64,000 bases of DNA. It comes from Megaleporinus macrocephalus (taxonomy: Eukaryota > Chordata > Actinopteri > Characiformes > Anostomidae). Under the pieces are notes generated by a model. That model did no database searches. It was given only the letters and a program-made list of their open reading frames with translations, and was not told the origin of the DNA. A program made the position numbers and the translations under genes. The DNA is taken from positions 2,029,986 to 2,093,985 of the forward strand of contig CM038721.1 in assembly GCA_021613375.1 (NCBI GenBank), given 5' to 3'. Below are positions 32,868-44,842 of the stretch, piece by piece. Positions within the stretch are counted from its first letter, which is position 1. Every line of letters starts with the position of its first letter.

Positions 32868-34487
32868 TATCAGCTGATAGTATCGGCACACTGATTTATC
32901 GATCAGGTTGAAGATACTAATATAATATTGGCAGTTTATTGGTCGGGTTGAAGATAATGATGTTATACCGGCAAACCGATTTATCGATCAGATTGTAGAT
33001 ACTGATATAATATGAGCACACTGATTAATCAGTCAGGTTGTAGATATTGATATAACATTTACACATTGATTTATCGGTTGTGTTTAAGATACTGATATAA
33101 TATTGACACACTGATTTATCGGTCAGGTTGTAGATATTGATATAATATTGGCACAACAGTTTATTGGTCGGGTTGAAGATAATGATGTAATACCGGCACA
33201 CTGATTTATCGGTCAGGTTGTAGATACTGATATAATATTGACACACTGATTTATCTGTTGTGTTTAAGATACTGATATAATATTGACACACTGATTTATC
33301 GGTCAGGTTGTAGATACTGATATAATATTGACACACTGATTTATCTGTTGTGTTTAAGATACTGATATAATATTGACACACTGATTTATCGGTTGTGTTT
33401 AAGATACTGATATAACATTTACACACTGATTTATCGGTTGTGTTTAAGATACTGATATAACATTTACACACTGATTTATCGGTCAGGTTGTAGATACTGA
33501 TATAATATTGACACACTGATTTATCGGTTGTGTTTAAGATACTGATATAATATGAGCACACTGATTTATCGGTTGTGTTTAAGATACTGATATAACATTT
33601 ACACACTGATTTATCGGTTGTGTTTAAGATACTGATATAACATTTACACACTGATTTATCGGTTGTGTTTAAGATACTGATAAAACATTTACACACTGAT
33701 TTATCGGTTGTGTTTAAGATACTGATAAAACATTTACACACTGATTTATCGGTTGTGTTTAAGATACTGATATAATATTGACACACTGATTTATCGGTCA
33801 GGTTGTAGATACTGATATAACATTTACACACTGATTTATAGGTTGTGTTTAAGATACTGATATAATATTGACACACTGATTTATCGGTTGTGTTTAAGAT
33901 ACTGATATAACATTTACACACTGATTTATCAGTCAGGTTGTAGATACTGATATAATATAGACACAGTGATTTATCGATTTGGTTGTAGATACTAATATAA
34001 TATTGATACAGTGATTTATCGATTTGGTTGTAGATACTAATATAATATTGACACAGTGATTTATCGGTTTAGTTGTAGATACTGATATAACATTTACACA
34101 CTGATTTATCGGTTGTGTTTAAGATACTGATATAACATTTACACACTGATTTATCGGTTTAGTTGTAGATACTGATATAACATTGATACAGTGATTTATC
34201 AGTCAGGTTGTAGTTACTGATATAATATAGACACAGTGATTTATCGATTTGGTTGTAGATACTAATATAATATTGATACAGTGATCTATCGATTTGGTTG
34301 TAGATACTAATATAACATTGATACAGTGATTTATCGATTTGGTTGTAGATACTAATATAATATTGGTACAGTGATCTATCGATTTGGTTGTAGATACTAA
34401 TATAATATTGATACAGTGATTTATCGATTTGGTTGTAGATACTAATATAATATTGATACAGTGATTTATTGGTCAGGTTGTAAATAA
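32868..34487. repeat. 45-bp minisatellite (GATTTATCGGTTGTGTTTAA)
   Basis: About 36 units of 45 bases: ACACACTGATTTATCGGTTG, then TGTTTAAGATACTGATATAA, then TATTG. Two main versions are present, TTGTGTTTAAG and TCAGGTTGTAG, and a third (GATTTGGTTGTAG) dominates after 33960. Unit length is a multiple of three, which explains the long minus-strand frame (33025-33921). Confidence 0.97.
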
Positions 34488-35360
34488 ACATTAAGGTTTT
34501 AAGGCTGTGCAATTTTATGTTAAATATATGTTTTTCTTATCAGTGGTATACTTAATTATAATTTGGACAGGAAAGTAAATAAATAGTATTATTGTACCAT
34601 GTTGCTCGTACTCATTTGAATGGAGTACGTTCAGAGCGGTGTGTTCAGCTGCCCTTTGTGTGAACTGTGTTTAAAGTTATGTCAGTGGCTGCTTTGGCGT
34701 TGCGAGGGGCGCTCGCTGCTGGAGGGGTCGTTAAACAAACCCTGTGGTTAAACATCAAGCTCCAACCCCTTTTCACTAAGAGCAGACCCTTCCTCTTACA
34801 CACAGCTAGCCCCCCCTCAAATTCACTCAACTGTGGCTAATGTGGCTCCCTTAAGAGCCAAACCCAGACTTATTTTTAACCCTTAGGCATAAAAGATCTG
34901 TAGAACAGAACTACACCAGAGGCAGTAGCAGTATACCAGCAAAACACTAGCAGCACTGAAACAATGATATGGACTGGCCAAAGATTCATTTTATTGGCTT
35001 ATGTGATTACCTTAAATCATTGAAACACCCGTGACCTGTGATTGGTCAGAGGGACCGCTAATGTATCGCAAATGAGCTAATACTGTGATATCACAATTGC
35101 CAAAATAAAGTAAGAGCATCAGAATAGCCAGAATTTTGTCATGTGATGGTATCACAGGATCAGTTTGTGACTTCCTCTGACCCCGTTGTGTTTACCAAAC
35201 TTTTGAATTTTTGAATTCATGTTCAGCTTTCACTTCTGACGAAAATATGCCCCATTTAGAATTTGATGCCAAAAAAGTTGGGACAGGATGAAACAAAAGA
35301 TGTGATTGAACATCTCATAACTAATTAGGTTAATTGGCAACAGGTGAATAACATGACTGG
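34488..35360. other. No gene recognised
   Basis: Unique-looking sequence with short frames only. Confidence 0.4.
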
Positions 35361-35361
35361 G

Positions 35362-36070
35362 TGTAAAGAGGCTCCCAGAGGCGGAGTCTTTGAGAAGAGA
35401 GTCTATCAGAAGAGATGGAGGGGTCACCCAGAGAGGCGGAGTCTTTCAGAAGTAAAGAGGGGGAGGGGTCATACAGAGTCTATCAGAAGAGATGGAGGGG
35501 TCACCCAGAGAGGCGGAGTCTTTCAGAAGTAAAGAGGGGAAGGGGTCATACAGAGTCTATCAGAAGAGATGGACGGGTCACCCAGAGAGGCGGAGTCTTT
35601 CAGAAGTAAAGAGGGGGAGGGGTCATACAGAGTCTATCAGAAGAGATGGACGGGTCACCCAGAGAGGCGGAGTCTTTCAGAAGTAAAGAGGGGGAGGGGT
35701 CATACAGAGTCTATCAGAAGAGATGGAGGGGTCACCCAGAGAGGCGGAGTCTTTCAGAAGTAAAGAGGGGGAGGGGTCATACAAAGTCTATCAGAAGAGA
35801 TGGAGGGGTCACCCAGAGAGGCGGAGTCTTTCAGAAGTAAAGAGGGGGAGGGGTCATACAGAGTCTATCAGAAGAGATGGAGGGGTCACCCAGAGAGGCG
35901 GAGTCTTTTAGAAGTAAAGAGGGGGAGGGGTCATACAGAGTCTATCAGAAGAGATGGAGGGGTCACCCAGAGAGGCGGAGTCTTTCAGAAGTAAAGAGGG
36001 GGAGGGGTCATACAGAGTCTATCAGAAGAGATGGACGGGTCACCCAGAGAGGCGGAGTCTTTCAGCAATT
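35362..36070. repeat. 77-bp minisatellite
   Basis: About nine nearly identical units of 77 bases: AGAAGAGATGGAGGGGTCAC, then CCAGAGAGGCGGAGTCTTTC, then AGAAGTAAAGAGGGGGAGGG, then GTCATACAGAGTCTATC. Because 77 is not a multiple of three, a ladder of overlapping short frames appears at 77-base steps. Units differ by one or two bases, so the array is young. Confidence 0.97.
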
Positions 36071-37341
36071 CAAGTAGAATGATTCTCAGTGTAAACTAAA
36101 GAACTTGGAGATGATCATCATCTAAACTACATAATATTATTAAAATATTCAAAGATTTCAAAGAATCTCTGAGCACAAAAACAAGTACTGGATGGTGGTG
36201 GCGGCACAGCATTGCATTTAGCCCACAATGTTGTTTACAGTGGTGGTGATGGGAACCACCACTGTACACATATACACATTTTATTAATCAGCACCACCAC
36301 CAGTGCACCTACACACGTCCTCTGAGTTGTGTATTGAATGTACATGATGGTAAAGTAGTGATACATTTGAACAAATATGACTTTTGGGTCTTTTCTTGCA
36401 TCTTGTATTAAAAACATATATTTCAAACCAAATTTGAATCTCAAATTTATCCTAAAACGATGTCTCAAGCGTCAGACAGTAACCATTCAATTGTGTAATA
36501 GTATGTGTGGTAGCTTTAAGAGACGACACGCTTCACACGTCTGGTTCCCATCATTAGTGTTGTGCACAATGAGCTGCATTTCATACAGAAGCTTAATGAG
36601 TGAATTAATTACACTGAACTATTAAAAATTCCCCATTTATCTTATAAAATGTTGGGTTGTTGGGACAAAACCAGTGAGCTATTATAGGAATATAGATCTA
36701 GCCATATAGCCTGCATGTAAAACATGACGGCACAGAATCGGCTGTTAATGACAAACGATAACAGTGGTTGTGCAACAGAAAGCACACCGGCCACTAGTGC
36801 ACTAGTGTTATCAGGTATCAGCGAGGGACACCTGTATCAGATGTCTGTGAGTGTTTGCAGCCTTAGGCCTGTCACGGCTTAACAAACACTGCTTTGCCTT
36901 CGGGACAAGGGAATAATGCCAAACTCCAAAGAGAAGTGGCCTCTCTGGGTTAACCCTCCTGTCGGTACATTAAACATCATCGGAGAGTGACATCACATCA
37001 TGTGACCCGCTGAACAGTCCATCAGAAAGAAAAGTGTGACGTAGGTCTTATCTAAACGTAACTACAGGCCGGCATCATCAGATTATAGCCCCCTGAACAC
37101 AGATACTTGATGAGCTTCTACCTGGATACATTTTTGGGTGGTCCTTGAGTTTTAATGACACAGCAGGTTGTGTGGGGCCTAAGATGCACCACGCCTACCG
37201 CAATGTTGGCCAAAAACAACAGCAATATTATTACACACACATTAATGACAGCACAGGTTTACATAACCCAACAACCAGTGAAGTGCTTTCTTATCAAGCG
37301 TGCAACCAACATGGCAGCCCAATGAGGACAACATTAAATAA
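36071..37341. other. No gene recognised; includes a dispersed-element fragment
   Basis: 36232-36290 has GTTTACAGTGGTGGTGATGG then GAACCACCACTGTACAC, a fragment of the 8.6-kb element family. The rest shows short frames only. Confidence 0.45.
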
Positions 37342-39932
37342 ACATTTTAGATACACTACCAGACAAACGTTTTAGATACACTACCAGACAAACGTTTTAG
37401 ATACACTACCAGACAAACGTTTTAGATACACTACCAGTCAAACGTTTTAGATACACTACCAGACAAACGTTTTAGATACACTACCAGACAAACGTTTTAG
37501 ATACACTACCAGACAAACGTTTTAGTACACTACCAGTCAAACGTTTTAGATACACTACCAGTCAAACGTTTTAGATACACTACCAGTCAAACGTTTTAGA
37601 TACACTACCAGACAAACGTTTTAGATACACTACCAGACAAACGTTTTAGATACACTACCAGACAAACGTTTTAGATACACTACCAGTCAAACGTTTTAGA
37701 TACACTACCAGTCAAACGTTTTAGATACACTACCAGTCAAACGTTTTAGATACACTACCAGCCAAACGTTTTAGATACACTACCAGACAGACGTTTTAGA
37801 TACGCTACCAGCCCAAACGTTTTAGATACACTACCAGACAAACGTTTTAGATACACTACCAGTCAAACGTTTTAGATACGCTACCAGACAGACGTTTTAG
37901 ATACACTACCAGCCAAACGTTTTAGATACGCTACCAGACAGACGTTTTAGATACACTACCAGCCCAAACGTTTTAGATACACTACCAGTCAAACGTTTTA
38001 GATACACTACCAGCCAAACGTTTTAGATACACTACCAGACAGACGTTTTAGATACGCTACCAGCCCAAACGTTTTAGATACACTACCAGACAAACGTTTT
38101 AGATACACTACCAGACAAACGTTTTAGATACACTACCAGTCAAACGTTTTAGATACGCTACCAGACAGACGTTTTAGTACACTACCAGTCAAACGTTTTG
38201 GATACACTACCAGCCAAACGTTTTGGATACACTACCAGTCAAACGTTTAGATACACTACCAGACAAACGTTTTAGATACACTACCAGACAAACGTTTTAG
38301 TACACTACCAGCCAAACGTTTTGGATACACTACCAGACAAACGTTTTAGATACACTACCAGACAAACGTTTTAGATACACTACCAGTCAAACGTTTTAGA
38401 TACACTACCAGCCAAACGTTTTAGATACACTACCAGACAGACGTTTTAGATACACTACCAGCCAAACGTTTTAGATACACTACCAGACAGACGTTTTAGA
38501 TACACTACCAGACAAATGTTTTAGATACACTACCAGACAAATGTTTTAGATACACTACCAGCCAAACGTTTTAGTACACTACCAGTCAAACGTTTTGGAT
38601 ACACTACCAGCCAAACGTTTTGGATACACTACCAGTCAAACGTTTAGGTACACTACCAGACAAACGTTTTAGATACACTACCAGACAAACGTTTTAGTAC
38701 ACTACCAGCCAAACGTTTTGGATACACTACCAGCCAAACGTTTTGGATACACTACCAGTCAAACGTTTTAGATACACTACCAGTCAAACGTTTTAGTACA
38801 CTACCAGCCAAACGTTTTGGATACACTACCAGTCAAACGTTTTGGATACACTACCAGTCAAACGTTTTAGATACACTACCAGTCAAACGTTTTGGATACA
38901 CTACTGGCCCAAACGTTTTAGTACACTACCAGTCAAACGTTTTGGATACACTGCCAGTCAAACGTTTTGGATACACTACCAGCCAAACGTTTTGGATACA
39001 CTACCAGTCAAACGTTTTGGATACACTACCAGTCAAACGTTTTGGATACACTACCAGCCAAACGTTCTGGATACACTACCAGTCAAACGTTTTGGATACA
39101 CTACCAGCCAAACGTTTTGGATACACTACCAGCCAAACGTTTTGGATACACTACCAGTCAAACGTTTAGATACACTACCAGTCAAACGTTTTAGATACAC
39201 TACCAGTCAAACGTTTTGGATACACTACCAGACAAACGTTTTAGATACACTACCAGACAAACGTTTTAGATACACTACCAGTCAAACGTTTTGGATACAC
39301 TGCCAGTCAAACGTTTTGGATACACTACCAGTCAAACGTTTTGGATACACTACCAGTCAAACGTTTTAGATACACTACCAGTCAAACGTTTTAGATACAC
39401 TACCAGTCAAACGTTTTAGATACACCACCACTCAAACGTTTTAGATACACTACCAGACAAACGTTTTAGATACACTACCAGACAAACGTTTTAGATACAC
39501 TACCAGTCAAACGTTTTAGATACACCACCACTCAAACGTTTTAGATACACTACCAGTCAAACGTTTTGGATACACTACCAGTCAAACGTTTAGATACACT
39601 ACCAGTCAAACGTTTTGGATACACTGCCAGTCAAACGTTTTAGATACACTACCAGACAAACGTTTTAGATACACTACCAGTCAAACGTTTTGGATACACT
39701 GCCAGTCAAACGTTTTGGATACACTACCAGTCAAACGTTTTGGATACACTACCAGTCAAACGTTTTAGATACACTACCAGTCAAACGTTTTAGATACACC
39801 ACCACTCAAACGTTTTAGATACACTACCAGACAAACGTTTTAGATACACTACCAGACAAACGTTTTAGATACACTACCAGACAAACGTTTTAGATACACT
39901 ACCAGTCAAACGTTTTAGATACACTACTAACT
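37342..39932. repeat. 25-bp minisatellite (TACACTACCAGTCAAACGTT)
   Basis: About 103 units of AGATACACTACCAGACAAAC then GTTTT. The variable positions are GACA/GTCA/GCCA and TTTTAG/TTTTGG. One-base-short units (TTTTAGTACAC) recur. The unit resembles the tip of the Tc1/mariner-like MITE at 55013 (TACACTACAGCTCAAAAGTT). Confidence 0.97.
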
Positions 39933-40615
39933 CAGTTTCTTTACAAATGGTTTACTGGACGGTCATGAAGATCTGTCTCTTCTCCACTCAAGATTTTCTT
40001 CTCTTCCATTTTAAGCTGGATTGGCAGAGTAACATGTCAAACACAGCAACGTATCCATCACACTGTGTTGCTCACAGCTGGTGTAGGAACTCTTACTTAT
40101 TGGAAGTGTTTTGATTGAGTTGTTCTTGATCATTGGGACACAGTGGCTTGGACCTCGGGACCACACACCCATGCGACTCGCTGGCTAATCCAGACCTGCG
40201 GAACTGCTTCTCTTTGGAAACTGTGAGCCGTGTGAAGCGCTGGAGATGCTCTCATGCTCCTGTTGGTCCTCTGGGAATAGCGCACATCCTACAGTGCATC
40301 CGGTCCGTGCCGCCGAGGCCCAGTCACTGACCTCATGTTCCATCAGTGTTCTCACACATGTTCAGCTTCTCAGCTGATCAAGAACGTAGGACTGTATATG
40401 CTAAAGAGGAGTGAAGTGATATCGTTATCGTGATCAGTTACAGCCTGATGTGCTTTTCCGAGCATGTCCTGGGAATCTGAGTGTGTAGGTATGTATGATG
40501 TAGCTAACAGTTGTTCTCGTAGCAGTAAATGCAGTGTTCTTAGTTTAACCCTCTGGGGTCTACAGACTTACCTGTGCATCAAATTCAGTTTCTATATCCA
40601 GTACTGTGCAAAGAT
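39933..40615. other. No gene recognised
   Basis: Unique-looking sequence. A 65-codon plus-strand frame at 40133-40330 has no recognisable domain. Confidence 0.4.
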
Positions 40616-40624
40616 AAGGCTCTT

Positions 40625-40715
40625 GGGGCCGTAATTATATTTTAAAAGCTATTTGATTCCAGACAGGAAGTTTTTATTTACTCAGTAAACACTTTATTAT
40701 TAAATATTAAACAGT
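40625..40715 (+). mobile_element. LINE-like fragment, inverted copy of 13.5 kb
   Basis: TTTTAAAAGCTATTTGATTC, then CAGACAGGAAGTTTTTATTT, then ACTCAGTAAACAC is the reverse complement of 13500-13575. It runs straight into the 51-bp array. Confidence 0.75.
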
Positions 40716-41165
40716 AATAATAGATTAAGTAGAGCTTTTACACTTTATTATTAAATATTAAACAGTATTAATAGAGTAAGTAGAGCTTTTACACTTTATT
40801 ATTAAATATTAAACAGTATTAATAGAGTAAGTAGAGCTTTTACACTTTATTATTAAATATTAAACAGTATTAATAGAGTAAGTAGAGCTTTTACACTTTA
40901 TTATTAAATATTAAACAGTATTAATAGAGTAAGTAGAGCTTTTACACTTTATTATTAAATATTAAACAGTATTAATAGAGTAAGTAGAGCTTTTACACTT
41001 TATTATTAAATATTAAACAGTATTAATAGAGTAAGTAGTGCTTTTACACTTTATTATTAAATATTAATCAGTATTAATAGAGTAAGTAGAGCTTTTACAC
41101 TTTATTATTAAATATTAATCAGTATTAATAGAGTAAGTAGAGCTTTTACACTTTATTATTAAATA
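40700..41165. repeat. 51-bp minisatellite expanded inside the LINE-like fragment
   Basis: About nine units of ACACTTTATTATTAAATATT, then AAACAGTATTAATAGAGTAA, then GTAGAGCTTTT (51 bases). The sister copy at 13480-13540 contains one diverged unit only. Confidence 0.95.
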
Positions 41166-41173
41166 ATTCTTTC

Positions 41174-41232
41174 CAAGCTTCTCCTAAACAACCCAGTATT
41201 ATTATCAGTTCTCATCTAATACCTGCTTTGTT
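41174..41232 (+). repeat. Short dispersed repeat shared with 62476-62533
   Basis: AAGCTTCTCCTAAACAACCC, then AGTATTATTATCAGTTCTCA, then TCTAATACCTGCTTTG occurs in the same orientation at 62476-62533, just left of the other dispersed repeat there. Confidence 0.8.
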
Positions 41233-41550
41233 AGCACCAGTGGCGACAACAGCGCCTCCACAGTCTTTCCAGTGTACAACCTTTTAAACCCACCTCCAGA
41301 CACAGCTCCTCTCTCAGACACCTGCTCTTCTTCTGCATCTCCATCTCTCTTTCTTTATCCTCCATCTGTTCCTGTTCCTTCATCTCCACCAGACACAGAG
41401 CTCCTCCCAGCTGCTAGCTAACTGACTGTTATGCTACCTGGCTAGCCAGCGAGTTGGACCCTGTATGCTGTTTGACGGTGCCGTAATTCCACGCGGTGCT
41501 CTGCGGCGCCTCTAGTGGCAAACAGTGTTCTATCATTAGATGCCTTGAGG
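41221..41550 (+). mobile_element. DNA-transposon flank, inverted repeat of 53968-54292
   Basis: About 325 bases match the reverse complement of 53968-54292 (for example CCGTAATTCCACG, CTGCTAGCTAACTGACTGTT, TCTCCATCTCTCTTTCTTTA). It leads directly into a MADF-type coding remnant, so I read both as parts of one transposon family. Confidence 0.75.
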
Positions 41551-41574
41551 GGAGTGCGGCGAGGGTTCGGAAAC

Positions 41575-41887
41575 TGTGGTTCTCCCGGACTGTACGAAAG
41601 GAGGAGAAACTGGTGGAGCTGTGGAGTGAGCTGTGGAGTGAGCTGTGGAGTGAGCTGTGGAGTGAGCTGTGGAGTGAGCTGTGGAGTGAGCTGTGGAGTG
41701 AGCTGTGGAGTGAGCTGTGGAGTGAGCTGTGGAGTGAGCAAGAATGCCTCTTTGACGTGTCTTCATATTAACCTCGACAGAGAGGAAAAGGATAAAAGGT
41801 GGACAGAAATCACTAAAGCTCTCGAGATCCCCGCTAAGTATGTTATGCTGAAACACTGTCGAACAAGGCTACAGTTACAATTAGCCT
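41575..41887 (+). pseudogene. MADF-domain transposon protein remnant with in-frame (ELWS)n expansion
   Basis: Frame 41496-41771 reads RTVRKEEKLVELWS, then further ELWS units, then EQECLFDVSSY and a stop. After a one-base shift it continues NLDREEKDKRWTEITKALEI, then PAKYV, then CRTRLQLQ. This is the MADF/Myb-SANT pattern: a leading LVELW, an EQECLFDVSS segment, then a W..I...L helix and a basic R..L end. The family is found in PIF/Harbinger-associated proteins and related transposon genes. It is broken by a frameshift and by the repeat expansion. The family assignment is from motif memory. Confidence 0.6.
41617..41738. repeat. 12-bp repeat (GAGCTGTGGAGT)n in the MADF remnant
   Basis: Ten identical tandem copies of GAGCTGTGGAGT encoding Glu-Leu-Trp-Ser, at the point where the domain normally has one. 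Confidence 0.97.
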
Positions 41888-42374
41888 AGCAGCTAACAGT
41901 ACAGTTTAGCTGAATATGCTAACTTTAATCATATAAATGGGAAATAATCTCAGAAGGAATCGAGTAGCAGTCTTGTTGTAAACAGTGACTCTGAAAGACC
42001 CCCAGTCTTTGTACAATCATAGCCTGTGACTAGTCTGTGACTAGAAGTCTGAGACGAGTGTTTAGATGTGAGAGAGTCAGACTCTAATCTATTAAACGTC
42101 TTTTCCGAGTCTTTTAAAAGTCTTCTAGTGAATATGTCAGCATAAGCAAACTCATAGACTCATAATCCTATTACAGCTTCCATTCATAGAGTGACGTGAT
42201 TATGATTATCTTATCACTGATGAGAACCTGTGGGGCAGTTAAGCCGTCCAGCTAAAGCTCCCTGCGCTCAAACATTCAGCAGGACCTGTGCACAAGTTCT
42301 GACCAGGTGGTCTTTAAGAGGTGCAGTAGACCTACGGCCCCTCGTTCTCACGCTCGCTAAGTTGGAAATACTTG
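41888..42374. other. No gene recognised
   Basis: Unique-looking sequence; short frame at 42230-42433 only. Confidence 0.4.
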
Positions 42375-42377
42375 AAT

Positions 42378-43108
42378 TGCATAAGTGGAAGAAGTGGTGG
42401 GTACACTACCTTCACCTACCTGTGTACAGGTAAACTGTAACACTACCTTTACCTACCTGTGTACAGGTAAACTGTATTACTACCTTCACCTACCTGTGTA
42501 CAGGTAAACTGTAACACTACCTTTACCTACCTGTGTACAGGTAAACTGTATTACTACCTTCACCTACCTGTGTACAGGTAAACTGTAACACTACCTTCAC
42601 CTACCTGTGTACAGGTAAACTGTAACACTACCTTTACCTACCAGTGTACAGGTAAACTGTAACACTACCTTTACCTACCTGTGTACAGGTGAACTGTAAC
42701 ACTACCTTCACCTACCCGTGTACAGGTAAACTGTAACACTACCTTCACCTACCCGTGTACAGGTAAACTGTAACACTACCTTCACCTACCCGTGTACAGG
42801 TAAACTGTAACACTACCTTCACCTACCCGTGTACAGGTAAACTGTAACACTACCTTCACCTACCCGTGTACAGGTGAACTGTAACACTACCTTCACCTAC
42901 CCGTGTACAGGTGAACTGTAACACTACCTTCACCTACCTGTGTACAGGTGAACTGTAACACTACCTTCACCTACCCGTGTACAGGTAAACTGTAACACTA
43001 CCTTCACCTACCTGTGTACAGGTGAACTGTAACACTACCTTCACCTACCCGTGTACAGGTAAACTGTAAAACTACCTTCACCTACCTGTGTACAGGTAAA
43101 CTGTAAAT
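42378..43108. repeat. 37-bp minisatellite (ACCTGTGTACAGGTAAACTG)
   Basis: About 19-20 units of GTAAACTGTAACACTACCTT, then CACCTACCCGTGTACAG. Many units contain TACCTGTGTACAGGTA, a six-base stem with a four-base loop, and CAG followed by GTAAAC, a donor-like string on the plus strand. Some units carry GTGAAC instead. Confidence 0.97.
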
Positions 43109-43117
43109 CACTCTGTA

Positions 43118-43525
43118 TAAGAGTGTCTGCCTATAAAGGTAAAGGTGCTCATTACTAGATTCAGGTGTGTAACTTCTCAGTGTTCATCGTTATGAAGGTA
43201 TAACTCCTACAGAATGGAACAGACATCCACTTTAGCATTTAGAACATCTACAGTGGCATCCAGACCTTTTCTGTTACTGGGAATATCTAACAGTGTCTAC
43301 AGATGCTAGAGATGTTTTCCTCCAGAGTTTGCTGATAATTAGTTGAGTCTGATGCTCTCTCTACCAGTGAGATGTTCTCTGTTTTGCTGGCTGCAGCACC
43401 AACCCAAACATGATGTCTCCAAACCCTTGCTTAACAGTTTAAGATGTTCTTTTCATCAAATTCTCTACATTTATTACATATATTTAACTATGGAGGCCAC
43501 AAACGTCCATCTTATCTTCCTCAGC
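43118..43525 (-). mobile_element. DNA-transposon fragment, copy 1 (first part)
   Basis: Matches 46590-47003 almost base for base (AGTGTCTGCCTATAAAGGTA, CCTACAGAATGGAACAGACA, CTCCAAACCCTTGC). From memory it resembles the antisense transposase region of a common fish DNA transposon (CCCAAACATGATG..TTCTTTTCATCAAATTCT). It continues after an interruption at 44466. Confidence 0.7.
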
Positions 43526-43855
43526 GAGAGGAGTTCAAGAGCCTCCGTGTACGTGGAGGTAAACCAGGTAAGCTCAGTTACTGAGCCTGCTTTAGCTGAT
43601 GTTAGCTAACGTTAGCTTCACTCGCTAAGTTCGGTGGTTGAGGCTATGCTAAGCTAACGTAGTTGAGTTATGAAGATTTATAGACTCGTATGAGAGCGAG
43701 TTCCACTTTAATCATATTTACTACAATAACTGTACCTCTATATCTGAGTGTAGCTGGTTGCTAGGCTGGTTGCTAGGCTGTTGTCATGAATAATGTTGGT
43801 TGTTTAGCTAGATACTGTTTACACTCAGGATGAGCTGCTGTTGTGGGTGTGGTTT
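43526..43855. other. No gene recognised; short GTTGCTAGG repeats
   Basis: Contains GGTTGCTAGGCTGGTTGCTA near 43748, related to 98-345. It is part of the sequence separating the two pieces of the transposon copy. Confidence 0.4.
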
Positions 43856-44310
43856 GACTAAAAGTCTCAGGACTAAGTGATATGGTGGTCTAAAAGTCTC
43901 AGGACTAAGTGATATGGTGGTCTAAAAGTCTCAGGACTAAGTGATATGGTGGTCTAAAAGTCTCAGGACTAAGGGATATGGTGGTCTAAAAGTATCAGGA
44001 CTAAGGGATATGGTGGTCTAAAAGTCTCAGGACTAAGTGATATGGTGGTCTGAAAGTCTCAGGACTAAGTGATATGGTGGTCTAAAAGTCTCAGGACTAA
44101 GGGATATGGTGGTCTAAAAGTATCAGGACTAAGTGATATGGTGGTCTAAAAGTCTCAGGACTAAGTGATATGGTGGTCTAAAAGTCTCAGGACTAAGTGA
44201 TATGGTGGTCTAAAAGTATCAGGACTAAGTGATATTGTGGTCTAAAAGTCTCAGGACTAAGTGATATGGTGGTCTAAAAGTATCAAGACTAAGTGATATG
44301 GTGGTCTATT
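43856..44310. repeat. 32-bp minisatellite
   Basis: About 14 units of CTAAAAGTCTCAGGACTAAG then TGATATGGTGGT. Changes are limited to GTCTC/GTATC and GTGATA/GGGATA. Confidence 0.97.
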
Positions 44311-44465
44311 TCTACATTCTACACGGTAGCGTTCGGGAGTTTCTGTAGTGAACTCGGGTTTTTCCATCAATTTAATTCAAATTTTCTATTTTAAAGCAAA
44401 TTAATCAGCAAATTTAAAGTCATGTTTATATATTTTCAGCATCTAAAACAATGTGAAATCACCAG

Positions 44466-44640
44466 GGAGTCCATAAGTGGTGCTTAGCCTTTAACTGTCC
44501 TTTCTTAATTACATGAGAATCTGAGGAACCAGCTTTCTGAACGTCTTGGTCTCCATATGGCTTCTCCAGCTTTATATGCTCAACAGAATGTCTGTTTCTA
44601 ACCGTATGTCTTTTGGAAGTCAGTTTATCTTCTATTTACT
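44466..44640 (-). mobile_element. DNA-transposon fragment, copy 1 (second part)
   Basis: TTAACTGTCCTTTCTTAATT, then ACATGAGAATCTGAGGAACC, then AGCTTTCT matches 47230-47278 of copy 2. Together with 43118-43525 it forms one copy split by about 940 bases that include the 32-bp array. Confidence 0.6.
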
Positions 44641-44842
44641 TAAATATTCACAGAAGGGATGTGTTTACGCGGTGCTGCAATACCAGATGTGGTGAAACTT
44701 CCTCATCATCTTCACTCACTGCAGTGTAGCATTTTGACAGAAACATAATAGATCAGTTACGCCATCAGTCAAAAGTTTGGTTTTTCTTGTTGGTAATATT
44801 TTAATAGTAAAACTATTAGTGAATAATTGTAAAGAGATCAAA

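Noticed and set aside
33025..33921. 298-codon minus-strand frame with 15-residue repeats
   Set aside because: Direct translation of the 45-bp minisatellite; the frame begins and ends with the array and the units drift without codon-level constraint.
35344..36077. Ladder of eight overlapping 62-66 codon frames
   Set aside because: Each is offset by 77 bases, the repeat unit, and stops within one unit because 77 is not a multiple of three.
38842..39369. 175-codon frame over the 25-bp array
   Set aside because: 25-base units shift frame each copy and give a 25-residue period from three units; no independent coding evidence.
41442..41856. Leu-Thr-Pro-Gln and Ala-His-Ser-Thr repeat frames on the minus strand
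   Set aside because: Antisense readings of the 12-bp repeat; the plus-strand frame matches a known domain type.
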